Source of the DNA: Saprospiraceae bacterium
GTDB lineage: Bacteria > Bacteroidota > Bacteroidia > Chitinophagales > Saprospiraceae
Reading direction: 5' to 3'
Length of the DNA: 36,752 nt
Assembly: GCA_022448995.1 (NCBI GenBank)
Contig: JAKVCT010000018.1
Span: 1-36,752 of the forward strand
Translations under genes and position numbers: made by a program
In this document: one piece after another, positions 9,714 through 18,503 of the stretch
How the letters are laid out: each line of letters opens with the position of its first letter
How positions within the stretch are numbered: the first letter of the stretch is position 1
Notes under the pieces: generated by a model
Databases searched by the model: none
Told to the model about the DNA's origin: nothing
Seen by the model: only the letters and a program-made list of their open reading frames with translations

Positions 9714-10083
9714 GGCGACTTACTGGTTGTTAGGTGCTTTATTTTGATTATGAGCAACCTAATGTTTATCTAATTGAGTATGTTCATCTATTTATCGGTC
9801 TTTTTTGCGAATTTTTATCAAAAAAACCAACAAATGACCCGCAATGATAACTCAGAGATTTGGGGATAGGCTTCTTAGAGAATGTTTTCTAAACTACTTA
9901 AAGCTTATTCAAGTAAGTTATACTTTTGGGGGTTTAGAACTTGTCTAATTCTTTGTAAAAATTATTACTATGAAATGTTAGTTTTCATATCAAAGTTGTA
10001 CTAAACACTCTGTAATCTAAATCTCCAACACTTCCTTGATAGAGTATTAGCTTAAAGCTGTCTAAAAAGGTAGAATTCATTAC
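9714..10083. other. 370-nt spacer between porV-like and porU-like genes
   Basis: No open frame of note and no convincing terminator after the porV-like gene were seen, so the two genes could be cotranscribed despite the long gap. The sequence is AT-rich and without clear hairpins. Confidence 0.5.
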
Positions 10084-11232
10084 TTACTGTGCTTTATCTA
10101 TATTCTTCTTGATAAAATCGTAATTAATATCCAACTTGGCAGATACTAAATGTGAATATAAGACTCCAGAGTTTCCACCTAAATTAGTAATTGCATAATC
10201 TATCCGAAACTTAAAAATACGAAAACCTACACCAAAGTTCGGCTGAACCGCCCATTTCTTATTATTTTGAATATCAGTAAATTGCTGAAAATTATTGATT
10301 CCTGTTCTCAGATAAATCAATGTATTATAGTTCAATTCCAAGCCCACAGAAGGATCCATACTAATCGGGTTTCCACTAATAAGCATATTTCTTCGACCAT
10401 CTGTTGTCATGGTAAAATCAATTTCTGCTAATAAGCCAAAATATTTATCTTTTTTACCTTCTTTACGCTTACCTAATTGAAATTGCTTGGCATAAGCAGC
10501 TCCCAAAATCAACTGAGGACGTGTAATTTCTAAGGTTTGAATAGGAATATCATTACCTGTAATTCCAAGAACCTGTTTCTCTGCATCAGAAAAATTAAAC
10601 TTCCAAGCATTGAAAGTCGTTGTAATATCTCTAAGCATCAAACCAAAATTCCAGTCTTTTTTCAACTTATATTGTACTCCTAAATCAACCCCAAAACCCC
10701 ATGAGCTAGCAAAAGGTCCCACCTTTCGGTGAACAACCTTAGGGGTCACTCCTATAGCTAATCCTGTTTTACCAATCTCTTGAGCGTAATGTAACATAAA
10801 CGCATAATCCGCTGCTGTAAACTTTGTCACATTCTCATAGTTGACTGTACCATCAGCCTCGTACAGAGACAAAGTATTCGGAATACCATCGACACCAAAT
10901 CGGATAAATGAAAACCCTAAATATCGTTTTTGATTGGGTAGTGGCATTGCAAAAGCAGCATAATCGTATTTACCAATTCCACCAAACCATTCAGCATGCA
11001 TCAATGCCAACTGTAAATCTACGTTATTGGTATCCATTCTTGCCAATCCAGCTGGATTTAAATATCCCGCCGTTACATCATTAATACTTGCAACAACGGA
11101 TTTACCCATACCGTGCGCTCTAGCATCTACTCCAATAGATAAAAACTCATTGCTATATTTTTGCGCATAAGTATCAAGGCTGAACAACAAGGCAGCAAGC
11201 GCTAAGAAGATTTTTATTTGCATTACTCTCAA
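10084..11232 (-). CDS. PorV/PorQ-family T9SS outer-membrane beta-barrel protein
   Basis: A 382-residue exported protein with a signal peptide (MQIKIFLALAALLFSL..TYAQ, cleavage near 24). A FadL-like barrel pattern follows: the N-terminal SIGVDARAHGMG and NDVTAGYLNPAGLA blocks typical of the PorV/PorQ family, then alternating aromatic and hydrophobic strands to the C terminus. PorV shuttles cargo from the SprA translocon to the PorU sortase, and PorQ plays a similar part with PorZ. The PorU-like neighbour favours a PorV or PorV2 role. The first ATG (M1) and M4 are both plausible starts; M4 brings the signal peptide closer to the start. It is not a fatty-acid transporter as far as context shows. 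Confidence 0.85.
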   Translation of the reverse strand: MRVMQIKIFLALAALLFSLDTYAQKYSNEFLSIGVDARAHGMGKSVVASINDVTAGYLNPAGLARMDTNNVDLQLALMHAEWFGGIGKYDYAAFAMPLPNQKRYLGFSFIRFGVDGIPNTLSLYEADGTVNYENVTKFTAADYAFMLHYAQEIGKTGLAIGVTPKVVHRKVGPFASSWGFGVDLGVQYKLKKDWNFGLMLRDITTTFNAWKFNFSDAEKQVLGITGNDIPIQTLEITRPQLILGAAYAKQFQLGKRKEGKKDKYFGLLAEIDFTMTTDGRRNMLISGNPISMDPSVGLELNYNTLIYLRTGINNFQQFTDIQNNKKWAVQPNFGVGFRIFKFRIDYAITNLGGNSGVLYSHLVSAKLDINYDFIKKNIDKAQ

Positions 11233-11998
11233 AACTTAATTTTGAATTAAAAAATATTATTATCCACAAAAAATCTATTCTATACCTTCATTCTGTCATT
11301 TACATTAAGTACGCAAAAATCGATACGACGGTTCGATACACTGACCATAAAACAGTTATGGATAAATAACAAAAATGAATTGTGAGATTTGAAGAGACAA
11401 TTTGCCAAATTTCTAGAATTTGGTTGATAAAATTGAGTAAAGGTTCACACCATAGATTACAAAAATAGCTAAAAATAAATGGATTAGAAGATTCTGTTTT
11501 GAACTTGTATTCAAAACACTAAAGATAGTACATCTATATGAATATACGAATAAGAGATTTTCTATTTTAAAACAAAAAATCTAGTGGGCATCAACTTAAG
11601 GGACGAGATAAGAATTAGGATCTAATTATGGGGTAAAGTATATCATCGACAAATGAAAATAGTATAAATGATTATTACCACCACTATATATAATCGTTAA
11701 TCAATATCAATTGGTTGCATAAAACTCACGATTATAACACCTTTTTATCAAAAAAGAAAGGTATGTAATAATATCTTCCTTGTATCTACACCGTAAAACG
11801 CTTAAATTAAGTAATAAAGTTAATATACAATATTGAGAGTTCGTTGATCTTTTGATTTTCAGGCAGATTAATTTAACAATCATACAGCTTCACAAACTAC
11901 TAGGTAATAATCCAGTTCTCTTGCTTAACATAAATAGCTGGATAAACTTATGTTTTTGTACACACGCTCCATCTAATTCTTCACCTAAATTAGTAGTC
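11233..11998. other. 766-nt divergent intergenic region
   Basis: This region separates the porV-like gene (minus) and the GH43-like lipoprotein gene (plus), so it should hold both promoters. One short perfect hairpin is present (GTTTTGAA 11496-11503, TTCAAAAC 11510-11517). A frame extending the GH43-like ORF back to 11852 starts at TTG and shows no family-like sequence, so I treat it as non-coding. No RNA gene was recognised. Confidence 0.5.
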
Positions 11999-13537
11999 AT
12001 GAGTCAACAAATTAAAACATTTGGCAGTGTCTTATCTGCAATTTTGATACTGACATTCCCCTCATGTAAAGATGAGATAATAGAAGCTACAGGAAATAAT
12101 AATAATTTGAGTTTCGAAAGTAGTATTGTTGACTGGCAACATGCTATTATTCGCAGTTCTCCTTATTATGCTGCTGTTGATGGTGATCATTATGCTATAT
12201 CCGAAAGTGGTGCAACAGAGACTACAAAGACAACAGCATTTATAATTACAGAAGGAAAAACATATACACTAAAACTATGGTCTAGGAGTATATATACGGA
12301 CAACCATACACAACAACTGAGTGTGGGCAACCTGGTAGATGTTAATGTGGCAAAAGCCGTTGCTTCTGTACGCCTTTACACAGAAGAAGGTACAATTATA
12401 GAAACTGCTACTCAAGTCAGTCCTCGAGGATTAACAGGTGATGCTGCTACTCAATCCAATGACGATGGTGCTAATGTGTGGGTTGATCAGGATTATAGAA
12501 TGCAAGTAACTAATGCTATATTTTATCAGGCAAGCTCTGCAGATCCGATTTTAGATAACTGGACTTACCAGGGTCTGATTAGTCCTGACTATGATGGATT
12601 AGGTCCTGCTCCATATATGGGTTCCAATACGCTCAATATACTGTATGCTTGTGATTACACTGAGGGGACAAGCCCAATTGCTTCCTCTTTAGATTTTATT
12701 ACCACCTCTGGAAGTGCTCCTAATTTTGTCTTTAATTGGTCAAGTCGCGAGGTCTTCTTATCCCATGAAGGAGATGAAACACCATGGGTAATTGATCCTC
12801 AGCCTTTTTATGACCTTAGCACAGGTCGTTTATGGATAGTTTGGGGTGGTCATACTATTTGGATTTCAGAGCTAGATCCTAATACTGGTAAATTGATAGG
12901 CAATCCAACAGATACAGAATTTGACACACATGTTGCTGGTACTCATACCCAAATTATGTCTTTTGCATCTAGTGATCAAGGAGGAGATGCGAATACTCCT
13001 AATAATTGGGCAGATGAGGGAGATGGCTGGTCTTATGGATATATGGAAGGTGCTTGTGTTTATCAGCATGAGGAATATTATTATGCCTTGGGTTCTTATG
13101 GTAACCTAGGAAATAATTATACAATCAGAATGGGACGATCAGATAATCCAAAAGGTCCTTATCTGGATAAGAATGGAAAGCAGTTGACAATTTATTATAA
13201 GGATTTAGGTTCTTATGGAGGCTCGTTTTTGTTGGGGAATGATGCAAACCACTTGGTACCTGGACATCCACATATTTGGGAAGAAGATGGCCAAGCTTAT
13301 TTAGGCTATGACTACAGAACTGATATTTCTGATCCTACTGTAGAATTTGACTTAATGGGTATCCGTAAATTGTATTGGGTAAATGATTGGCCTACGATCT
13401 GGACCCCCATCACACTATCTTTCAAAGCAGATGATTTTCCAGAACTTATTGGACAATCTCTAAAAATTGGTTTTTCTAATTCTGGTGATAATGGAAGTGT
13501 AGTTGCATTTGACCATTTTAGTATCCAAAAACAATAA
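11999..13537 (+). CDS. GH43-like glycoside hydrolase lipoprotein with split carbohydrate-binding-like domain
   Basis: The ATG at 11999 was chosen because it begins a lipoprotein signal (LILTFPSC, lipid-attachment Cys at residue 23). The protein is 512 residues, predicted outer-membrane or surface anchored. Residues about 35-160 look like a jelly-roll binding domain (NLSFESSIVDW, GKTYTLKLWSRS). Residues about 160-465 resemble the five-bladed GH43 propeller: YRMQVTNAIFYQASS in blade one, VIDPQPFYD (D266), the candidate general acid in MEGACVY (E350), and PGHPHIW. GH43 enzymes cleave arabinan or xylan-type linkages by inversion; substrate is unknown. The last 45 residues (SLKIGFSN, VVAFDHFSI) look like the closing strands of the jelly roll. 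The general base is not securely placed; Asp residues in SNDDGANVW are candidates. No sugar-utilisation genes adjoin it. Confidence 0.7.
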   Translation: MSQQIKTFGSVLSAILILTFPSCKDEIIEATGNNNNLSFESSIVDWQHAIIRSSPYYAAVDGDHYAISESGATETTKTTAFIITEGKTYTLKLWSRSIYTDNHTQQLSVGNLVDVNVAKAVASVRLYTEEGTIIETATQVSPRGLTGDAATQSNDDGANVWVDQDYRMQVTNAIFYQASSADPILDNWTYQGLISPDYDGLGPAPYMGSNTLNILYACDYTEGTSPIASSLDFITTSGSAPNFVFNWSSREVFLSHEGDETPWVIDPQPFYDLSTGRLWIVWGGHTIWISELDPNTGKLIGNPTDTEFDTHVAGTHTQIMSFASSDQGGDANTPNNWADEGDGWSYGYMEGACVYQHEEYYYALGSYGNLGNNYTIRMGRSDNPKGPYLDKNGKQLTIYYKDLGSYGGSFLLGNDANHLVPGHPHIWEEDGQAYLGYDYRTDISDPTVEFDLMGIRKLYWVNDWPTIWTPITLSFKADDFPELIGQSLKIGFSNSGDNGSVVAFDHFSIQKQ

Positions 13538-13599
13538 AATAGCACCAACTCCTTGCAAAGTATCACAAGTAGGGAGCTAACCTCTTCATGCAATATGAA

Positions 13600-14136
13600 T
13601 TAAGTATAGATCCAAAAATCAAAATACATCAAAAAAAGCTTGCTTATATTCCGAGCATCGTCGATACCTCTATGATGTGTTCCATCCAAACTAAAACCTT
13701 CTCTTTGTAAGGCGCGTTTCATACCGAAGCGTTTGCGCGTGAATTTAATTTCAGAATATTGATGTTTCAAACTAATATGTGGCACTAGCCATTTGGTATC
13801 CAAATCATGCAACTCGCAATCATTCTTAAATTGAATACGATCATAATGTCCCCATGAACAGAGATAATAATCTTTGGTAGCTATCCAATCCCAAAACTGA
13901 GTAATAACTGTGGGAAAAGTATCTGCCTGATCTACATCATGTTGTTGGATACTCGTTAGTTCTGTGCAGAAGGTTGACAAGGTTGGGTGCAGCGTAGGAC
14001 GGACAAAAGCATTAAACTCATCCAATACTTCTCTATCTTCATCAATAGCAACTGCACCAATTTCAATAATTTCATTTTGCTTGCCTGTTTTTTCTTGCCA
14101 ACAGGTTGCTTCCAAATCTAAAACAATATATTTCAT
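13600..14136 (-). CDS. DEDDh 3'-5' exonuclease (ERI1/KapD-like)
   Basis: A 178-residue DnaQ-fold nuclease. All DEDDh residues are visible: D7 and E9 in VLDLEATCW, D99 in SWGHYDRIQF, and H155 and D160 in HHRGIDDARN. Such enzymes trim the 3' ends of RNA or DNA with two metal ions; the LEATCW form is typical of the ERI1/KapD-like branch, often RNA-directed. The start is the ATG at 14136. A longer frame back to 14310 adds 58 residues with no family match before the conserved N terminus, so it was rejected. It is convergent with the GH43-like gene and divergent from the CNNM gene. Confidence 0.85.
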   Translation of the reverse strand: MKYIVLDLEATCWQEKTGKQNEIIEIGAVAIDEDREVLDEFNAFVRPTLHPTLSTFCTELTSIQQHDVDQADTFPTVITQFWDWIATKDYYLCSWGHYDRIQFKNDCELHDLDTKWLVPHISLKHQYSEIKFTRKRFGMKRALQREGFSLDGTHHRGIDDARNISKLFLMYFDFWIYT

Positions 14137-14359
14137 CGTAATTTTTTTAATAATATTCCTAGCATTAAGCTGTTTATAAACAGCAGAAAAACAACTAATA
14201 CCTGAAAAAATATAACTTTCTATGCTTGATTTTCTCTCAAAAAAAGGGCAACTTGAAAAGAAAATGAACAGCGACATAACAAAATGGACTTTTGAATAAG
14301 TTCCATACAAGGAATTTTTGTATTATTGTAATCCCTTCAATCATTCCACCAAAATAGTT

Positions 14360-15637
14360 ATGCTGGTAGATATAATCTTCTTACTTATTTTTTTATTAGG
14401 ATCTGGTTTTTTCTCAGGAATTGAGATTGCCTTCATTTCCTCTGATCGCTTGCAAGTAGAACTTCAAAAAAAGAAAGGTTCTCCTAGAGGACGTATATTA
14501 GCAGGCTTCCAAGAGAGACCTTCTGAGTTCTTGGGTACTACGCTTGTGGGGAACAATATTGTATTGGTCATCCTTGCCAAATTATTTGATGAATTTGTCA
14601 AAACACATCAGTTACTACCTTCGTTTATACTTGAAGATAGTGTTACCCTGATGCTTTCTGTCACTGTTATAATGACCATAATTCTCTTGATTTTTGGAGA
14701 GTTCTTACCCAAAGTTTCCTTCCAGATCAACCCAACAGGTATTTTATTTCTTTTTGCCTATCCTCTATCTTTTGTTAAGTTCCTACTTACTCCTATTGTT
14801 TGGGTGATGGTACAAAGCTCTTATGCGGTCTTGGCATTGATTTTCAAGATTAAGCCCGAACCTGACCAACAGGTCTTTTCGCGGATTGATCTAGAACATT
14901 TTATTAATAATATCCAAACTAGTGAGCAAGATGGTCTAGACAAAACACTTTTTCAGAATGCTTTGTACATTGGAGAAGTAAAGGTAAAAGATTGTATTGT
15001 GCCTAGAAACGAAATTGTTCGTGTTCCTATAGACATACCTATCCAAGAGCTGCGCCAACGTTTTATAGAATCTAGAGTATCTAGAATTATTGTTTGTGGC
15101 GAATCTGTAGATGATATTCTAGGTTATGTACATCATCAGCAGCTTTTTCAGCATGTTAAACAACTGAGTACTGATATTTTATTACCTATCCCTGTAGTTT
15201 CAGAATTTACGAATGCTCGTGATTTAATGAATCGTTTTATCAAGAAAAAGCTAAATATTGCTTGGGTAGTCGATGAATATGGAGGGACTGCAGGAATTGT
15301 TACTCTAGAAGATATCTTAGAAGAAATCTTTGGAGAAATCTCTGATGAGCACGATAAGATTTTGAATTTGCATAAGCAGGAAAGTCAGGATGAATATATA
15401 TTTGCTGGTCGTATAGAGATTGATTTTATCAACGATACTTACCAATTGAATCTTCCTGAAGGTGACGATTATCAAACCCTCTCGGGTTTTATTGTTACCC
15501 ATTTAGAATCTATTCCTGAACAGGGACAAAAAATTAGGTATAATGGCTATGAGTTTTTATTCGAACGTGTCTCTAATACGCGAATAGAACGTGTTCGTGT
15601 TCGTCGCTTGCAAGATACTGTAGAAGCTGAGGAATAA
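14360..15637 (+). CDS. CNNM/CBS-domain hemolysin-family (CorC/TlyC-like) membrane protein
   Basis: A 425-residue protein from the ATG at 14360. A TTG 42 nt upstream would add non-conserved residues. The N-terminal DUF21/CNNM domain (about 1-190) has three or four hydrophobic segments with family blocks LGSGFFSGIEIAFIS, LVGNNIVLVILAK and FGEFLPKVSFQ. A CBS pair follows (about 205-330: VKDCIVPRNEIVRV and VVDEYGGTAGIVTLEDILEEIFG), then the CorC_HlyC C-terminal domain (about 345-425). Relatives are linked to magnesium or cobalt efflux, and one branch in this phylum is the gliding protein GldE. No gldD-like neighbour is present, so I do not assign GldE. Confidence 0.88.
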   Translation: MLVDIIFLLIFLLGSGFFSGIEIAFISSDRLQVELQKKKGSPRGRILAGFQERPSEFLGTTLVGNNIVLVILAKLFDEFVKTHQLLPSFILEDSVTLMLSVTVIMTIILLIFGEFLPKVSFQINPTGILFLFAYPLSFVKFLLTPIVWVMVQSSYAVLALIFKIKPEPDQQVFSRIDLEHFINNIQTSEQDGLDKTLFQNALYIGEVKVKDCIVPRNEIVRVPIDIPIQELRQRFIESRVSRIIVCGESVDDILGYVHHQQLFQHVKQLSTDILLPIPVVSEFTNARDLMNRFIKKKLNIAWVVDEYGGTAGIVTLEDILEEIFGEISDEHDKILNLHKQESQDEYIFAGRIEIDFINDTYQLNLPEGDDYQTLSGFIVTHLESIPEQGQKIRYNGYEFLFERVSNTRIERVRVRRLQDTVEAEE

Positions 15638-15821
15638 AGTTTAGACTCAAGGAACTTTTAAGCTTCTTTTTCCCTTTCTCTTATCGTGTTAGTAATCTAT
15701 AATTAACAGCTTGTGACGTTTTGTTCTTTGTATCAAAAAAATCACAGTCTGTGTAATACTTCCACAGAATTATTGGAAAGTAGGCTTAAAAGCAGCCATC
15801 TTATAATGAGTATCCGAATAT

Positions 15822-15840
15822 ATATTATACAATATAATAT
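15822..15840. repeat. AT-rich palindrome
   Basis: ATATTATA (15822-15829) and TATAATAT (15833-15840) are perfect inverted arms around CAA. This could be a protein-binding site or chance in AT-rich DNA. Confidence 0.3.
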
Positions 15841-15981
15841 CCGATGCGAGTAATCCGTTTGTCTGTTTTGAGACAAAATCAGCAATACATTTAGTACGAG
15901 AGGAAAGCGATGAAAGCAAAGGTAGAGCAAAAGCTTTTTGTTTGAGAGGACTTTAGCGTATCAGCACACCAATAATAGGAA

Positions 15982-16016
15982 AACCGACTATTGAACTTCT
16001 TATTCAATAGTCGGTT
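15982..16016 (-). terminator. 14-bp hairpin, probable terminator for metF
   Basis: AACCGACTATTGAA (15982-15995) and TTCAATAGTCGGTT (16003-16016) pair perfectly around a 7-nt loop. On the minus strand the stem runs into TTTT, and it lies about 145 nt past the metF stop. The weak T run means it might also act for the plus-strand CNNM gene. Confidence 0.6.
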
Positions 16017-16160
16017 CTGTTATTCAGGGTCTGTGGCAATTCTTTAGTTGCATGGCACTAAACGCTTGGTGTACCCTAATTTCAGTAGGGAGATTTGCTT
16101 CGCAGAGCACCCTAAGGAACAGTCCAAGTGTTCTCGCTATTACTTTTTTTATCCTCTTAC

Positions 16161-17117
16161 TTAATATACTTGTTTCACAATACTCTTAATCGTCTGTACA
16201 TCGCCCATAGTATAATAATGTAAACAAGGTACACCAGCTTCTTTCAACTCCTTAGATTGCTGCACACACCATTCGATTCCAATCTCTTTGCGTGCATCAG
16301 TAGTTTTTGCCTTGGCAAACTCACTGACCAAATCTTCTGGTAAATCTAAGTGAAATAACCTAGGAATAGAAGTCAATTGATATTTTTTGGTAATAGGCTT
16401 GAGCCCCGGTACAATAGGTACATTAATTCCTGCTTCTCTACACATTTTGACGAATTCAAAATACTTCTTATTATCAAAAAACATCTGTGTAACAATATAA
16501 TCAGCCCCAGCATCAATCTTCTTCTTCAAGTAGTACAAATCCATGTTTAAATTAGGTGCTTCGAAATGCTTTTCGGGATAACCTGCAACTCCAATACAAA
16601 AGTTAGAATTCTCTGCATTGGTAATATTACTATCCAAATAAACCCCATTATTCATATTATGTACCTGTTCGACTAGATCCAAAGCATAAGCATGCCCTTG
16701 TGGTTCTGGCTCAAACTTTGTATCAAACTTGCGTGCATCTCCACGCAGAACCAGTACATTATCAATTCCCAAAAATTTTAAGTCAATCAGTGCATCCTCT
16801 GTTTCTTCAATTGTAAAACCACCACAAATCAAATGAGGAACTGCATCCACCCCATAACGGTTCATAATTGCTGCACAAATCCCTACAGTACCTGGACGTT
16901 TACGCACTGCTACTTTTTCAAAATATCCACTTGGACGCTTTTTGTAAATAAACTCCTCTCGGTGATATGTTACATCAACAAATGGAGGATTGAAGTCCAT
17001 CAAGGGATCTAGAACATCAAAGATACTCTGAATTCGGCCACCTTTGAGGGGAGGTAAAATCTCAAAGGAAATAAGGGTTTCACCTTTCGCTTTTTTAAAA
17101 TGGTCTGTAACCTTCAT
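16161..17117 (-). CDS. metF: 5,10-methylenetetrahydrofolate reductase
   Basis: A 318-residue FAD enzyme that reduces methylene-tetrahydrofolate to 5-methyl-tetrahydrofolate, the methyl donor for methionine synthesis. The length is normal for the bacterial family. The catalytic Glu is in ISFEILPP (E19). Other family blocks are VDVTYH, VLVLRGDA (about residues 127-134), FCIGVAGYPEKH and GADYIVTQMFFD. No methionine synthase lies nearby. A -7 like TAATTTTG and a short palindrome sit just upstream (17159-17189), suggesting regulation at its own promoter. Confidence 0.95.
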   Translation of the reverse strand: MKVTDHFKKAKGETLISFEILPPLKGGRIQSIFDVLDPLMDFNPPFVDVTYHREEFIYKKRPSGYFEKVAVRKRPGTVGICAAIMNRYGVDAVPHLICGGFTIEETEDALIDLKFLGIDNVLVLRGDARKFDTKFEPEPQGHAYALDLVEQVHNMNNGVYLDSNITNAENSNFCIGVAGYPEKHFEAPNLNMDLYYLKKKIDAGADYIVTQMFFDNKKYFEFVKMCREAGINVPIVPGLKPITKKYQLTSIPRLFHLDLPEDLVSEFAKAKTTDARKEIGIEWCVQQSKELKEAGVPCLHYYTMGDVQTIKSIVKQVY

Positions 17118-17690
17118 TAAGATTTTTTTTTATTAACACTAGTTCGCTATCTTTTTGACAAAATTAGGGACAAAATAGTCTACTATTTTTCCACATAGTT
17201 TAATTTTATTAACTGCTTAATAACTAGCGAACACATAAATACGTGGACCTTATCTAATTTTATATAATCGGATAACTTCGAAATTGTTTAAGAATTAGAT
17301 TTAGTGCAGAAATTCAGAGGATTTAACTGCGATGAAGATAATTTTTAAACAACTTCCTTCTTATAAGGTCTAACAAAGTACTGTATACATCAGTTTGCTA
17401 TAAAACGATTATTTCAGAATTAATCTGTACCAATCGATTTTTGATTGTCAAGCAATAAGAACCATAAAGCAATGAGAATATATTTTAAACACCTCTATGT
17501 CATATTCTTTTAGAGGACAGAGTACTTAGGTTGTTATTGCCCACATAAGCTGGCGCAAAGATAAGGTATTTTCAGGTAGAATATACATTTTTGGTTGGAT
17601 GTTTCTTTTTGCTTATTCCTATTCTCCACTAAAGCGAACTATTGTACTAAACAAAGTAGAAAATATATGCAAAAACATTTGACCAATTAC
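17118..17690. other. 573-nt region upstream of metF
   Basis: No gene was seen. It contains the candidate metF promoter and operator (17159-17189). An inverted pair GTTCGCTA (17144-17151) and TAGCGAAC (about 17225-17232) flanks that region. A TATCTTTG octamer lies on the minus strand at 17556-17563, which could be a distal start. I looked for a SAM riboswitch-like fold and did not see one. Confidence 0.45.
17159..17189 (-). promoter_or_regulatory. candidate metF promoter with operator-like palindrome
   Basis: On the minus strand TAATTTTG (17159-17166) fits TAnnTTTG and lies about 41 nt before the metF ATG. Five nt upstream of it are the inverted arms AAAATAGT (17172-17179) and ACTATTTT (17182-17189). 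These would sit between the -7 and -33 elements, a typical place for a repressor. No good -33 TTG is present, so the promoter itself is tentative. Confidence 0.35.
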
Positions 17691-18290
17691 TTATGTCCAA
17701 TTAGGAAACTTGAGCTTATCTGCAATTTTTAAAACAATTCGAGTACTACGTTTTACAGGTAGTAAATCATCAAAAGGTGTTGGGTGCTGGTGTTCATCTG
17801 GTGAGACTGCCTTGCTCAAATGCAGCCCTTGTTTCAGTTGTCTTAAGGTATAAATATCATCTTTTCCGGCAGCATCCAGAGTAGCATTCAAGTCTCCATC
17901 TAAATACGTGATACAATAATCCTCTACTCCACCAATAATTTCGTGTTCCCCATCTAATTCTCCATTTGCATTCAGATCCTCAAAAGCAACAAGAAAAGCA
18001 ATGCCTATGCTTACATTTCCCACAGATATTTGTTGGTCTTTTGTGGGTGGTTTTACCCGAATAGTAAATGCACCAGGAGCATCTACACCAGATAATGTTG
18101 TTCCAAAAATTGCATGGTCTCCCTTAGAATTGTCTACAAACCAAACAACTCCAATATCTAAATCTTTTATATCTCTTTCTGTATCAAAAGTCCCCTTAAT
18201 TGTCAGACATTTTCTGGATTCTTCTTCTTCTTCCATCCAGCTCATCCCCAGTAAGCTAATGGTTATTATGGCCAATAATAGAATTTTCAT
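17691..18290 (-). CDS. secreted protein of unknown function, paralogue of 18832-19419
   Basis: A 199-residue protein with an N-terminal signal peptide (MKILLLAIITISLLGMSW), so probably periplasmic or secreted. I do not recognise the family. A calcium-loop-like DLNANGELDGEHE lies mid-protein, followed by ITYLDGD. Other blocks are VVWFVD..GDHAIFG near the N terminus, QGLHLSKAVSPDEH, and TPFDDL near the C terminus. The neighbouring gene shares the same blocks in the same order and both proteins end in P-N-x-T, so they are duplicates. The lumenal beta-rich pattern suggests a small binding or structural protein. No catalytic residues were recognised. Confidence 0.8.
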   Translation of the reverse strand: MKILLLAIITISLLGMSWMEEEEESRKCLTIKGTFDTERDIKDLDIGVVWFVDNSKGDHAIFGTTLSGVDAPGAFTIRVKPPTKDQQISVGNVSIGIAFLVAFEDLNANGELDGEHEIIGGVEDYCITYLDGDLNATLDAAGKDDIYTLRQLKQGLHLSKAVSPDEHQHPTPFDDLLPVKRSTRIVLKIADKLKFPNWT

Positions 18291-18373
18291 GATCGTGTAT
18301 ATTTATATAAATAGTATTAGTTCTTACAGCAGCCTCTATGTTTTTTATAAGCTATGGATATAGCTGAATCATT

Positions 18374-18436
18374 ATAAAATATCCTAGGTCAACAAACTAT
18401 TGATAAAGAGCTCTGTCCAAAAGAGTGACATTTTAT
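18374..18436. repeat. short element with ATAAAATGTCA-like ends (remnant)
   Basis: The right end TGACATTTTAT (18426-18436) is identical to the right end of the element at 19477-19603. The left partner ATAAAATATCC (18374-18384) matches the inverted end at 9 of 11 positions. At 63 nt it may be an internally deleted copy; the left end is tentative. Confidence 0.35.
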
Positions 18437-18503
18437 TTAGAATAAGCTGTAATTAATGTTTTGTGTTTATATGGGGGTAGAAAATAGAGAAGTTTTTCGT
18501 CTC

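Larger units (their letters stand above)
15638..16160. other. 523-nt convergent intergenic region with hairpins
   Basis: No gene was supported. Contents are a small hairpin TTTGTCT/AGACAAA (15858-15877), an AT palindrome (15822-15840), a strong hairpin (15982-16016) and, at about 16090-16115, a sequence whose complement (GCTCTGCGAAGCAAATC) resembles the arm of the palindromic repeats at 34007 and 36677. The CNNM gene has no clear U-rich terminator directly after its stop. Confidence 0.5.

Noticed and set aside
11852..11998. N-terminal extension of the GH43-like gene from a TTG.
   Set aside because: The ATG at 11999 begins a clean lipoprotein signal. The extension would bury it 49 residues inside.
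14137..14310. 58-residue N-terminal extension of the exonuclease.
   Set aside because: The conserved nuclease N terminus starts exactly at the ATG at 14136, and the extension looks like translated intergenic DNA.
15893..15904. AGTACGAGAGGA, identical to the sarcin-ricin loop core of 23S rRNA.
   Set aside because: The surrounding sequence has none of the flanking 23S helices. A 12-nt match alone is most likely chance.
15742..15930. Open frame of 62 codons on the minus strand in the spacer before metF.
   Set aside because: Its composition is unlike its neighbours, it lies over hairpins and an AT palindrome, and it has no recognisable domain.
17118..17690. Possible SAM riboswitch before metF.
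   Set aside because: No conserved core or multi-helix junction could be recognised by eye. Only short palindromes are present.
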